Assembly: GCA_002310095.1 (NCBI GenBank)
Contig: DBYH01000006.1
Coordinates: 1 to 42,851, forward strand
From: Firmicutes bacterium UBA1191
GTDB lineage: Bacteria > Bacillota > Clostridia > Peptostreptococcales > Anaerovoracaceae
Length of the DNA: 42,851 nt
Reading direction: 5' to 3'
Shown: positions 1 to 7,818 of the stretch, piece after piece
How positions within the stretch are numbered: position 1 is the first letter of the stretch
Layout of the letters: the number at the start of each line of letters is the position of its first letter
The notes under the pieces: generated by a model
Database searches by the model: none
What the model was told of the DNA's origin: nothing
What the model saw: only the letters and a program-made list of their open reading frames with translations
Made by a program: the position numbers and the translations under genes

Positions 1-957
1 CCGGCCATGGAGTGCGAGAGCACCATGGAGGACATCGGGCGCACGGCCGTCGATTACATGTTGGAAGCCATCGAGGAGCGGGGCGTAAAGACTTTCAAGG
101 TCGAGGCCAAGCGGGCGGACAAGAACTTCCCGGTCAAGTCTCCGGACATCGCCAGGAAGACGGGAGCCGCCGTGCTCAAGGGATGCAAAGTCCTCAAGGT
201 CGACGTTCACGATCCTGATGTGAGGCTTTTTGTCGACGTCAGACACGACAAGTCATACATCTACCAGGACAAGATCCCGGGATTCGGCGGACTGCCTCTC
301 GGAACGAACGGCAAAGGCATGACCCTGCTCAGCGGCGGAATCGACTCGCCGGTGGCCACGTGGATGATGGCCAAGAGAGGCATGCTCATCGAAGCTGTCC
401 ACTTCCACTCTTATCCCTACACGAGCCAGAGGGCCAGGGAGAAGGTGGAGGAACTTGCCTCTTTGGTCGCCACATACTGCGGCAGATTCAGGATGCACGT
501 AATCAATCTCCTGCCTATACAGGAGCAGATCGTGACCAACTGTCCTGAGGAAGAGACTACGATTCTGGTCAGACGATTCATGATGAGGATCGCCGAGGAA
601 CTGGCGAAGGAGAACGGCTGTAGCATGCTCATCACAGGCGAGAATCTGGGACAGGTGGCGAGCCAGACGGCGGAAGCCCTGGTCGTGACTGACGCCAGCG
701 TGAAGATGCCTGTCATGAGACCGCTCATCGGCATGGACAAGGTGGACATTATGGACCTTGCCCAGGAGATAGGAACATACGAGAAGTCAATCGAACCTTA
801 CGAGGACTGCTGCACGGTGTTCCTGCCGAAGCATCCTTCGACGAAGCCCAGGCTGGAGCGCATCCTTGAGAGCGAGTCGAAGCTGGACTGCGAACAGCTA
901 ATAAAAGACGCCATCGCGGCGGAGGAAATAGTGAACATACTCCCGCACCGTGACTGA
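1..957 (+). CDS. thiI: tRNA 4-thiouridine synthetase ThiI (5' end outside window)
   Basis: ThiI adenylates uridine 8 of tRNA and transfers sulfur to make 4-thiouridine, and it can also supply sulfur for the thiamine thiazole. The reading frame is open to base 1, so the N-terminal part is missing. What remains starts within the THUMP RNA-binding region and continues into the PP-loop ATP pyrophosphatase domain, whose signature LLSGGIDSPVA lies near bases 325-357. A CC pair and the segment FLPKHPSTKP near the end match the short form lacking a C-terminal rhodanese domain. In such short forms sulfur must come from a separate donor such as a cysteine desulfurase, which is not in this window. iorA follows after a gap of about 50 bases. 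Confidence 0.93.
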   Translation, partial: PAMECESTMEDIGRTAVDYMLEAIEERGVKTFKVEAKRADKNFPVKSPDIARKTGAAVLKGCKVLKVDVHDPDVRLFVDVRHDKSYIYQDKIPGFGGLPLGTNGKGMTLLSGGIDSPVATWMMAKRGMLIEAVHFHSYPYTSQRAREKVEELASLVATYCGRFRMHVINLLPIQEQIVTNCPEEETTILVRRFMMRIAEELAKENGCSMLITGENLGQVASQTAEALVVTDASVKMPVMRPLIGMDKVDIMDLAQEIGTYEKSIEPYEDCCTVFLPKHPSTKPRLERILESESKLDCEQLIKDAIAAEEIVNILPHRD

Positions 958-1010
958 GAGGCGGGATGAAAATAAAGCTGATGGATAAATCAGCACAAGG
1001 AGTATTTACA

Positions 1011-2759
1011 ATGAAAAGGATAATGTTAGGCAATGAGGCTTTTGCCAGAGGCGCCTGGGAAGCGGGCGTCAGGGTGGTGAGCTCGTACCCGGGAACTCCG
1101 AGCACCGAGGTCACTGAGACACTGGCAAAATGCGGAGACGAGGTGCACGTCGAGTGGGCGCCGAACGAGAAAGTCGGCGTCGAGGTTGCCGTGGGCGCTT
1201 CCATGGGCGGAGCCAGAGCTCTGTCATGTATGAAGCACGTCGGACTGAACGTGGCCGCGGATCCTTTCTTCACGGCGGCGTATAACGGCGTGACCGGCGG
1301 ACTGGTCGTTCTCGTGGCCGATGACAACGGATGCCACTCGAGCCAGAACGAACAGGATTCAAGATACCACGGAAGAGGCGCCGGAGTTCCGGTCCTTGAA
1401 CCGGCGGATCCGTCCGAGTGCAAAGATTACATGAAGCTGGCCTTCGACATGAGTGAGAACTACGACACTGTCGTTCTCATCCGTTCGGGCACGCGCATGT
1501 CCCACTCAAGAGGAATCGTCGAAGAGGGCGAGCGCGTGGAGCGCGAGGTCATTCCTTACGAGAAGGACTTCCTCAAGTACGTGGCCATGCCGGCAATGGC
1601 AAGGGTCAACCATGTGAAGCAGGAGAAGCGCCTGGCGCAGATCGCCGAGGACGCCGGCAAGCTCGGCCTGATAAAAGAAGAAATGAACGATCCTGAAATC
1701 GGCGTTGTCACAAGCGGCATCTGCTACCAGTACGTGAAGGAAGCTCTGCCGGAGGCCAGCGTATTCAAGCTGGGCCTCGTGAATCCGCTGCCGCTGCAGG
1801 ATATCGCCGCCTTTGCGTCAAAGGTGAGCAGGCTTTACGTGATAGAAGAAGGCAACCCGTTCCTGGAGGAACAGATCCGCGCGGCCGGAATCCCGGTACA
1901 CGGAGGCAAGGAATTGTTCACAATCCAGGGCGAGTACAGCGCCAACATGATAAGAAAGGCTTTTGGAATCGAAGTTCCTGAGACTGAAGATGTTAACGCT
2001 CCGGGAAGACCGCCGCTCCTCTGCGCGGGATGTCCGCACAAGGGACTCTTCTACGTGCTGAGCAAGCTGAAGACCACGGTCATGGGCGACATCGGCTGCT
2101 ATACTCTGGCGGCCCTGGCGCCGACCAACGCCATAGATTCCTGCCTTTGCATGGGAGGCTCCATCGGTATGGAGCACGGATTCGAGAAGGCCACCGGCAG
2201 AAACGACAATCTGGTGGCGGTTCTCGGCGATTCCACTTTCATTCATTCAGGAATAACGGGACTCGTGAACATGGTATACAACGAGGCAAAGGGCACGGTC
2301 ATCATCCTGGACAACAGGATCACAGGTATGACGGGACACCAGCAGAATCCGGCGTCCGGAAAGAACGCCAAGGGAGAACTTGCTCCTGCCCTTGATCTGG
2401 CGTCTCTCTGCAGAGCAATCGGCGTTAAGAACGTCTTCGAGATCGATCCGTTCGAGATCAGGGAGCTGGAGGAGCTGATCAAGGCGGAGACGTCGAGGGA
2501 CGAGCTCAGCGTGATCATCACCAAGAGACCTTGCGCCATGATCGTCAAGCAGACAGGCGTGCCTAACGTCATTACAGACAGATGCAAAAACTGCCGCCAG
2601 TGCATCAAGGTCGGATGTCCGGCCATAGGAATGAAGGACGGCAGACCTTACATAATAAAAGAAAGCTGCGTGGGCTGCGGACTTTGCGCGAGAGTTTGCC
2701 CGTTCGACGCCATCGAAAGCACAGCCCGGGGCGTGGAAGCAGGAAGGGGGGACGAGTAA
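1011..2759 (+). CDS. iorA: Indolepyruvate:ferredoxin oxidoreductase, alpha subunit
   Basis: The catalytic subunit of the thiamine-diphosphate enzyme that oxidises aryl pyruvates from aromatic amino acids to aryl-acetyl-CoA and reduces ferredoxin. The N-terminal pyrimidine-binding region (YPGTPSTEV near residue 25) and the TPP-binding region (GDIGCYTL, then GDSTFIHSGI) are present. The C-terminus carries two 4Fe-4S motifs: CKNCRQC with a later CP, and CVGCGLCARVCP. I chose the ATG at 1011 because AAGGAG lies 8 bases upstream; an in-frame ATG at 966 has no such site. The stop is one base before iorB, as expected for a co-translated heterodimer. An exact copy of the window's recurrent word lies at 2142-2151, read in the frame giving C-L-C. 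Confidence 0.95.
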   Translation: MKRIMLGNEAFARGAWEAGVRVVSSYPGTPSTEVTETLAKCGDEVHVEWAPNEKVGVEVAVGASMGGARALSCMKHVGLNVAADPFFTAAYNGVTGGLVVLVADDNGCHSSQNEQDSRYHGRGAGVPVLEPADPSECKDYMKLAFDMSENYDTVVLIRSGTRMSHSRGIVEEGERVEREVIPYEKDFLKYVAMPAMARVNHVKQEKRLAQIAEDAGKLGLIKEEMNDPEIGVVTSGICYQYVKEALPEASVFKLGLVNPLPLQDIAAFASKVSRLYVIEEGNPFLEEQIRAAGIPVHGGKELFTIQGEYSANMIRKAFGIEVPETEDVNAPGRPPLLCAGCPHKGLFYVLSKLKTTVMGDIGCYTLAALAPTNAIDSCLCMGGSIGMEHGFEKATGRNDNLVAVLGDSTFIHSGITGLVNMVYNEAKGTVIILDNRITGMTGHQQNPASGKNAKGELAPALDLASLCRAIGVKNVFEIDPFEIRELEELIKAETSRDELSVIITKRPCAMIVKQTGVPNVITDRCKNCRQCIKVGCPAIGMKDGRPYIIKESCVGCGLCARVCPFDAIESTARGVEAGRGDE

Positions 2760-2760
2760 G

Positions 2761-3333
2761 ATGGAAAAGAACATTCTCATCGTAGGCGTCGGCGGACAGG
2801 GAACTCTGCTGGCAAGCGTCCTTCTGGGCAACCTGGCTCTGCAGAAGGGCTACGACGTGAAACTCTCCGAGGTTCACGGAATGAGTCAGCGCGGCGGCGA
2901 CGTTGTCACCCACGTGAAGATCAACGATACTATCGTGGCGTCGCCTCTCATCGAGAAGGGCGAAGCGGACATCATAATCGCCTTCGAGAAACTGGAAGCC
3001 TACCGCTGGCTGCCGTATCTGAGAGAGGGCGGAGCCATGTACGTCAACGAGCAGCAGATAATGCCGATGCCGGTGGTGCTCGGACAGGTCGAGTATCCTT
3101 CGGACATCGATGAGGCTCTCGCAAAAGCAGCCTCCACTCTTGTCAAATTCGACGCTCTGGCCCTGGCCGAGGAGGCGGGCAGCAGCAAGGCCGTCAACGT
3201 GGTGCTCCTTGGCGCCGCGTCAAAGGCCATGCCTTTCACACAGGAAGAGTGGATGGATGTCATAGAAAAGTACGTTAAACCAAAGTTCGTCGAATTGAAT
3301 AAGACTGCCTTTGCAATGGGGCAGGCGGTTTAA
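2761..3333 (+). CDS. iorB: Indolepyruvate:ferredoxin oxidoreductase, beta subunit
   Basis: The gamma/beta-type subunit of the 2-oxoacid:ferredoxin oxidoreductase family, which completes IorA. The protein of 190 residues begins with a glycine-rich loop (GVGGQGTLLAS, residues 9-19) and contains SEVHGMSQRGG near residue 36, which is diagnostic of this subunit. It begins one base after the iorA stop, so translation is probably coupled. Together the pair points to fermentation of tryptophan, phenylalanine and tyrosine. The last codons hold an exact copy of the recurrent word TGCCTTTGCA (3306-3315), read as A-F-A. Confidence 0.95.
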   Translation: MEKNILIVGVGGQGTLLASVLLGNLALQKGYDVKLSEVHGMSQRGGDVVTHVKINDTIVASPLIEKGEADIIIAFEKLEAYRWLPYLREGGAMYVNEQQIMPMPVVLGQVEYPSDIDEALAKAASTLVKFDALALAEEAGSSKAVNVVLLGAASKAMPFTQEEWMDVIEKYVKPKFVELNKTAFAMGQAV

Positions 3334-3336
3334 GAT

Positions 3337-4101
3337 ATGGCGGATAAAGGAAATAAAAAAGCTCTGGGTCTGGTCAGCTGGATACTGATAATCGTATGCG
3401 CCATTGTCTTCTGCGGAAGCGGGGCGCATCTGCTCCTGTATTCGAAGGACAAGATCGAAGCGGAAAAGGAGTTCAGCAAGATACGCGAGAGTTCCGCCGA
3501 CCTGTCAGGGCTTTATAAGCAGAACAGCGACCTGGTCGGCTGGATCACCGTTCCGGATACGAAGATAGATTATCCTGTCATGCAGACGGCCGACGACCCG
3601 GAGTTCTACCTGCACAGAGATTTCAATAAAGAATACTCTGCGTCAGGAACGCCGTTCCTTGACGCTGTCAGTGTTGTGCTGCCGGACGGAGACAGAACCG
3701 TGACCTGGAACTGGCTCATCTACGGACACAACATGAAGTTCGGGACCATGTTCCACGACCTTCAGGAGTACGACTCGCAGGAATTCTGGGAAAAGCATAA
3801 GACTTTCACTTTTGATGTCTACGATCCGGAGACAGGGAAGACCGACACCGGAGAGTATGAGATATTCGCCGTCAGCCGCTCGAACATCAAGGCTGAGGAT
3901 TCCAAGGCTTTCAAGTACTATGAATACGCCGGCTACACCGACGAGGAGAAATTCGATGAGTACGTGGTCGGTGTCAAAGCCGAATCGAGCTACGATACGG
4001 GAATCACGCCTGAGTTCGGTGATCAGCTGGTGACTCTTTCGACCTGCGCTTACCACACGAAGGAAGGCAGGTTCTACATAGTCGGACACAGAGTTAATTA
4101 G
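3337..4101 (+). CDS. srtB: Class B sortase
   Basis: A membrane-anchored cysteine transpeptidase that attaches proteins carrying a sorting signal to peptidoglycan, or handles pilus-like substrates. The 254-residue protein has a short basic N-terminus and one membrane segment at about residues 10-35. The catalytic histidine is H131 (YGHNM), the cysteine C237 (TLSTCAYH) and the arginine R245. The segments FYLHRDFN and GTPFLDA are typical of class B. It starts 3 bases after iorB with only a weak ribosome-binding site, so it may rely on translational coupling. No protein with a sorting motif is apparent in the window, so the substrate must lie elsewhere. The link to the redox genes is positional only. 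Confidence 0.93.
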   Translation: MADKGNKKALGLVSWILIIVCAIVFCGSGAHLLLYSKDKIEAEKEFSKIRESSADLSGLYKQNSDLVGWITVPDTKIDYPVMQTADDPEFYLHRDFNKEYSASGTPFLDAVSVVLPDGDRTVTWNWLIYGHNMKFGTMFHDLQEYDSQEFWEKHKTFTFDVYDPETGKTDTGEYEIFAVSRSNIKAEDSKAFKYYEYAGYTDEEKFDEYVVGVKAESSYDTGITPEFGDQLVTLSTCAYHTKEGRFYIVGHRVN

Positions 4102-4113
4102 AAGAGGATCATT

Positions 4114-5553
4114 ATGTACGACATTCTGATTATCGGTTGCGGCGTCAGCGGCGCTTCATGCGCCTACATGCTGTCGAGGTACGATCTTAAGATCGCGGTA
4201 GTCGACAAGAGCAACGACGTCGCCAACGGAACAACAAAAGCAAACAGCGCGATCATTCACGCCGGGTACGACCCCGCGCCGGAAACACAGATGGCAAGGC
4301 TGAACGTGCGCGGCACGGAGCTGGCGAAGGAGATCGCGGAGAATCTCGACGTTCCATGCATCAACTGCGGGAGCCTCGTTCTCGCTTTTGATGAAGCGGA
4401 TCTGGAGCATGTCAGGAAGCTCTACGAAAGAGGATGCGCAAACGGCGTCCCCGGACTGAAGATACTGAACGCGGAAGAGCTTCATGAAATGGAACCGGAG
4501 ATCTCCGCTGAAGCGGTCGGTGCGCTGCACGCGCCGTCCTCCTGCATCATAAATCCGTGGGAGTACTGCCTGGCCATGGCGGAGACCGCTGTCGTGAACG
4601 GCGCTGAACTGTTTCTGAACAGGGAAGTTACGGGAATCGATTACAGAGACGGCCGCTTTGTTGTGGAAACGACGGACGGAACCTTTGAGGCTAAGCATGT
4701 CATATCCGCGACAGGCGTTTATTCGGATAAGGTGAGGAGTCTCGTCGAGACGCCGACATACAAAATCGTTCCGACCAGGGGACAGTATTTCCTCCTGGAC
4801 AAGGACGAGGGCAAACGCGTCAGCCACACAGTCTTCCAATGCCCGAACGAGAAGGGCAAGGGAGTGCTGGTATCGCCGACGGTGGACGGCAATCTGATCG
4901 TAGGACCGGACGCCAATGTGGGAGAGTGTGAAGACACCTCGACGGACAAGGCGGGACTTGACGCCATCAGGGCTGCCGCCCGGAAGAGCGTTCCGGACAT
5001 CAATTTCAGAATGAACATAAAGAATTTCGCGGGCGTGAGAGCCAACTCGGATCATGACGATTTCGTAATAGAGAGAAGCGGAACATTCCCGGGATTCATC
5101 GATATCGCCTGTGTCAAATCACCTGGACTGACTGCCGCTCCGGCAATCGCCGAGCAGGTCGTTGGCATGCTGGCGGAAGACGGACTTGAACTGAAAGAAA
5201 AAGAGCAGTTCATCAACAGCCGCAAGCGTCCGCGCATCGAAAAGAGCGACGCGGAGATGAGGAAAAAACTCATCGAGGAGAATCCGCTCTACGGCAGGAT
5301 CATCTGCCGCTGCGAGAATGTAACGGAAGGCGAAATCGTCGCCGCTCTCCACGCGCCGATTCCTCCGACGACCATCAACGGCGTCAAGCGCAGGGTCGGA
5401 TCAGGAATGGGACGGTGCCAGGGAGGTTTCTGCACGCCGAAGATCCACGAGATCATCTCCAGGGAGCTTGGGATCGACATGCTTGACATCTGTCTGGAGG
5501 AGCCGGGCAGTGAGATACTGAAATACAGATCAAAGAACAATAAAGAAGGGTAA
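4114..5553 (+). CDS. FAD-dependent dehydrogenase with C-terminal [2Fe-2S] domain (GlpA-like)
   Basis: A DAO-family flavoprotein of 479 residues. The FAD-binding loop GCGVSGASCAYML is at residues 8-20. The C-terminal domain has CRC followed some 40 residues later by GRCQGGFC, the cysteine pattern of BFD-like [2Fe-2S] domains found on anaerobic glycerol-3-phosphate dehydrogenase GlpA and related 2-hydroxyacid dehydrogenases. A ribosome-binding sequence AGAGGA precedes the ATG. The stop codon TAA shares its last base with the start of the next flavoprotein. The three-gene set with DUF1667 is a recurrent clostridial arrangement. Glycerol 3-phosphate is the most likely substrate, but I see no glycerol kinase or facilitator here to settle it. 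Confidence 0.85.
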   Translation: MYDILIIGCGVSGASCAYMLSRYDLKIAVVDKSNDVANGTTKANSAIIHAGYDPAPETQMARLNVRGTELAKEIAENLDVPCINCGSLVLAFDEADLEHVRKLYERGCANGVPGLKILNAEELHEMEPEISAEAVGALHAPSSCIINPWEYCLAMAETAVVNGAELFLNREVTGIDYRDGRFVVETTDGTFEAKHVISATGVYSDKVRSLVETPTYKIVPTRGQYFLLDKDEGKRVSHTVFQCPNEKGKGVLVSPTVDGNLIVGPDANVGECEDTSTDKAGLDAIRAAARKSVPDINFRMNIKNFAGVRANSDHDDFVIERSGTFPGFIDIACVKSPGLTAAPAIAEQVVGMLAEDGLELKEKEQFINSRKRPRIEKSDAEMRKKLIEENPLYGRIICRCENVTEGEIVAALHAPIPPTTINGVKRRVGSGMGRCQGGFCTPKIHEIISRELGIDMLDICLEEPGSEILKYRSKNNKEG

Positions 5554-6842
5554 TGGAGAACATGCAGTACGATACGATTGTAATCGGAGGAGGACCGGCC
5601 GGACTGGCCGCGGCGCGAAGCGCGTGGGAAAACGGCCTCCGCTCCATACTGATAATTGAAAGAGACAGGTACCTGGGCGGAATTCTCAACCAGTGCATCC
5701 ACAACGGCTTCGGTCTCCATCATTTCAAGGAGGAACTGACGGGTCCGGAATACGCGGACAGGTTCATCAGTCTTGTGAAGGAGACGGGCATAGAAGTCAT
5801 GACGGACACCATGGTGCTGGACGTAACGCCGGAGCATGATGTCTATGTTTCGAACAGCAAAGGCTTCGAGATTCTTCACGCGAAGAGTGTTATCCTGGCC
5901 ATGGGCTGCCGCGAGCGTACCCGCGACTCCGTTGGCATAGCGGGAACGAGACCTGCGGGCGTCTACACTGCCGGTTCAGCCCAGCTGTACATGAACATTC
6001 TGGGCTATTCCGTCGGAAAGCGGGTCGTCGTGAGAGGTACCGGTGACATCGGTCTGATTATGGCGAGAAGAATGAAGCTGGAGGGCGCGGAGGTCCTCGC
6101 CTGTATCGGAGCCAGCGATCATCCGGACGGCTTGGCCAGAAACGTGAACCAGTGCCTGGAGGACTACGACATACCTCTGCTTTTGCGCCACACTATTACT
6201 GAAATACGCGGCAAGGACCGTGTCGAGCAGGTGGTGGCAATGCAGGTGGATGAACACAGGAACGTTATTCCGGGCACCGAGAAGGTGTTCGACTGCGATA
6301 CGCTGCTTCTGTCCATCGGACTGATTCCGGAGAACGAGCTCAGCAAGAAGGCCGGCATTCCTCTCGACGACAGGACGAGCGGCGCCGTTGTATATGAAAA
6401 CAACGAGACGATGGTTCCGGGCGTATTCGCCTGCGGCAATGTGCTGCACGTGCACGATCTGGTCGACTTCGTAACGGAGGAGAGCATCCGCGCGGGCAAG
6501 TCTGCTGCGGAGTACGTTCTCGGCGGAGGAAAGCAGGGCGGAGAGCCTCTGAAGATCGCTAACGGAGACAACGTTAAATATACAGTGCCTATGATGGCTC
6601 ATCTGGATAAGTTGGAAAAGAATCTCGAGATATTCTTCCGTGTCAAAAAGATGTTCGGAGAGAACTCACGAATCGTTGTCACTCAGGGCGACAGGCAGGT
6701 CGCGTCGTTCAAGCGTCCATACATGGCGTCCAGCAAGATGGAGAAGATCCGCATTCCGGTGAAGCTCCTGGCGGACGTAAGTCCGGAGGGCGGGCCTCTG
6801 GTCGTGAGCGCTGTGGAAGAAGGAGGTGGCGCTAATGCGTGA
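5553..6842 (+). CDS. NAD(P)/FAD-dependent oxidoreductase (GlpB-like partner)
   Basis: A pyridine nucleotide-disulfide oxidoreductase fold protein of 429 residues. It has an N-terminal FAD loop (IGGGPAGLAAARSA, residues 10-23), a second nucleotide-binding loop in the middle (VVVRGTGDIGLIMAR, about residue 153), and a C-terminal FAD-contacting segment FACGNVLHVHDLVD. NQCIHNGFGL near residue 46 is a family hallmark. It overlaps the preceding gene by one base and the following gene by 8 bases, so the three proteins are very likely made together as one complex. The probable role is passing electrons from the GlpA-like dehydrogenase to NAD(P) or a membrane carrier; this is inferred from gene order. 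Confidence 0.85.
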   Translation: MENMQYDTIVIGGGPAGLAAARSAWENGLRSILIIERDRYLGGILNQCIHNGFGLHHFKEELTGPEYADRFISLVKETGIEVMTDTMVLDVTPEHDVYVSNSKGFEILHAKSVILAMGCRERTRDSVGIAGTRPAGVYTAGSAQLYMNILGYSVGKRVVVRGTGDIGLIMARRMKLEGAEVLACIGASDHPDGLARNVNQCLEDYDIPLLLRHTITEIRGKDRVEQVVAMQVDEHRNVIPGTEKVFDCDTLLLSIGLIPENELSKKAGIPLDDRTSGAVVYENNETMVPGVFACGNVLHVHDLVDFVTEESIRAGKSAAEYVLGGGKQGGEPLKIANGDNVKYTVPMMAHLDKLEKNLEIFFRVKKMFGENSRIVVTQGDRQVASFKRPYMASSKMEKIRIPVKLLADVSPEGGPLVVSAVEEGGGANA

Positions 6843-7188
6843 AGTAATATGCATAGTATGTCCTAAGGGATGTCATCTCAGAATAGAGGAAACGGCGAAC
6901 GGGGACTACAACGTTTCCGGAGCCAGCTGCGAACGCGGTATCGAGTATGGGATCAATGAAGTCACGAACCCTGTGCGCGTACTGACGTCAACAGTCAAAG
7001 TCGAAGGCGGCAGCCTCGTGCGCTGTCCTGTAAGAACGGACGGATCGATTCCGAAGTCGAAGATCTTCGAGTGCATGGAGGAGATCAACAACGTTACGGC
7101 CAAAGCGCCTGTGACGGTGGGCGATGTTCTGATCGAGGATATCGCGGGGACAGGTATCGCCCTGATAGCGACGAGAAGCGTCAGCTGA
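6835..7188 (+). CDS. DUF1667 protein, small partner of the flavoprotein pair
   Basis: A 117-residue protein of the DUF1667 family. It begins MREVICIVCPKGCHL and has a further cysteine (SCERG) near residue 29 and one in LVRCPVR near residue 62, a four-cysteine layout suggesting an iron-sulfur or zinc site. I chose the ATG at 6835 because AGGAGG ends 8 bases upstream; a GTG at 6826 overlaps that site. Members almost always sit directly after a GlpA/GlpB-like flavoprotein pair, as here, so it is probably a third subunit or electron-transfer adaptor. Its biochemical role is not established. It is the last gene before a strong terminator. Confidence 0.85.
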   Translation: MREVICIVCPKGCHLRIEETANGDYNVSGASCERGIEYGINEVTNPVRVLTSTVKVEGGSLVRCPVRTDGSIPKSKIFECMEEINNVTAKAPVTVGDVLIEDIAGTGIALIATRSVS

Positions 7189-7213
7189 AATGAATTATAT
7201 GAAGACAAAAACA

Positions 7214-7241
7214 AACTCCGGGTTTCGGCCCGGAGTTTTTT
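7214..7241. terminator. Bidirectional hairpin terminator
   Basis: A perfect 9-bp stem AACTCCGGG/CCCGGAGTT with a 6-base loop, followed by T-rich sequence on the plus strand and preceded by A-rich sequence. It separates the converging DUF1667 gene (+) and the QueT-type gene (-). Confidence 0.9.
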
Positions 7242-7247
7242 CGCGGT

Positions 7248-7754
7248 TTATTTGTTGCTTTTGAAAACGCCTCGGATAACTTTTCGCCTGAGCATTGCTG
7301 ACGCGAAGAGTTCGCCCAGTATGTAGCATCCGACGATTTCGCCGATCGCGATGTAGATCATCATCAGCCAGATCGGTATGTCTATGCCGTATCCGTACTT
7401 CAGCACGAAAGGCACGATGACGGAGTTGGATACGATGGCCGGAATCGGCACCAGCCAGCGGTTGAACCGCAGCAGATAGCCCAGCACCGCGCCGATGAGA
7501 GTCGCGAGGCTTCCGAACACCACGTCCAGGATGATTCCTCCGCCTATTCCGTTGGCGATGATGCAGCCTATGAACAGGCCCGGTATGGCGGCAGGAGTGA
7601 ACAGCGGCAGTATGGTCAGCACTTCCGCTATGCGTACCTGAACAGCGCCGAAAGATATTGGCGCGAATATGATTGTGAGCGCGACGTACATCGCGGCTAT
7701 TATTGCTCCCTGCGCTAGAAACAGGGCGGTTGATTTGTTGTTTCTGTCAGTCAT
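7248..7754 (-). CDS. queT: QueT-family membrane transporter (queuosine precursor uptake)
   Basis: A small integral membrane protein with about five hydrophobic segments. Conserved stretches such as APISFGAVQVRIAEVLTILP, PAAIPGLFIGCIIAN and GGGIILDVVFGSLATLIGA match the QueT family, thought to be the substrate-binding S component for uptake of queuosine precursors with an ECF transporter. I place the start at 7754 (MTDRNNKS), where the typical family N-terminus begins. An in-frame ATG at 7790 is also possible; neither has a clear ribosome-binding site. On the minus strand TTTGCA and TATATA spaced 16 bases lie just upstream of 7754 and could form a promoter giving a very short leader. I found no preQ1 riboswitch signature in the 28-64 bases available. 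Confidence 0.85.
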   Translation of the reverse strand: MTDRNNKSTALFLAQGAIIAAMYVALTIIFAPISFGAVQVRIAEVLTILPLFTPAAIPGLFIGCIIANGIGGGIILDVVFGSLATLIGAVLGYLLRFNRWLVPIPAIVSNSVIVPFVLKYGYGIDIPIWLMMIYIAIGEIVGCYILGELFASAMLRRKVIRGVFKSNK

Positions 7755-7818
7755 GTAGTTCAGTATATAGGCCTTTGAGGGTTTTTGCAAACAACTTTAA
7801 GGTGATTGTGCACGGTTT

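Noticed and set aside
749..1423. Long minus-strand open frame opposite iorA and thiI
   Set aside because: It mirrors the codon pattern of strongly supported genes on the plus strand, has no ribosome-binding site and gives a low-complexity, unfamiliar protein.
4156..5055. 299-codon minus-strand open frame opposite the FAD dehydrogenase
   Set aside because: It is a shadow of a clear flavoprotein gene; no start signal or recognisable domain.
7755..7818. preQ1 riboswitch before the QueT gene
   Set aside because: The 28-64 bases available do not show the expected stem-loop and A-rich tail.
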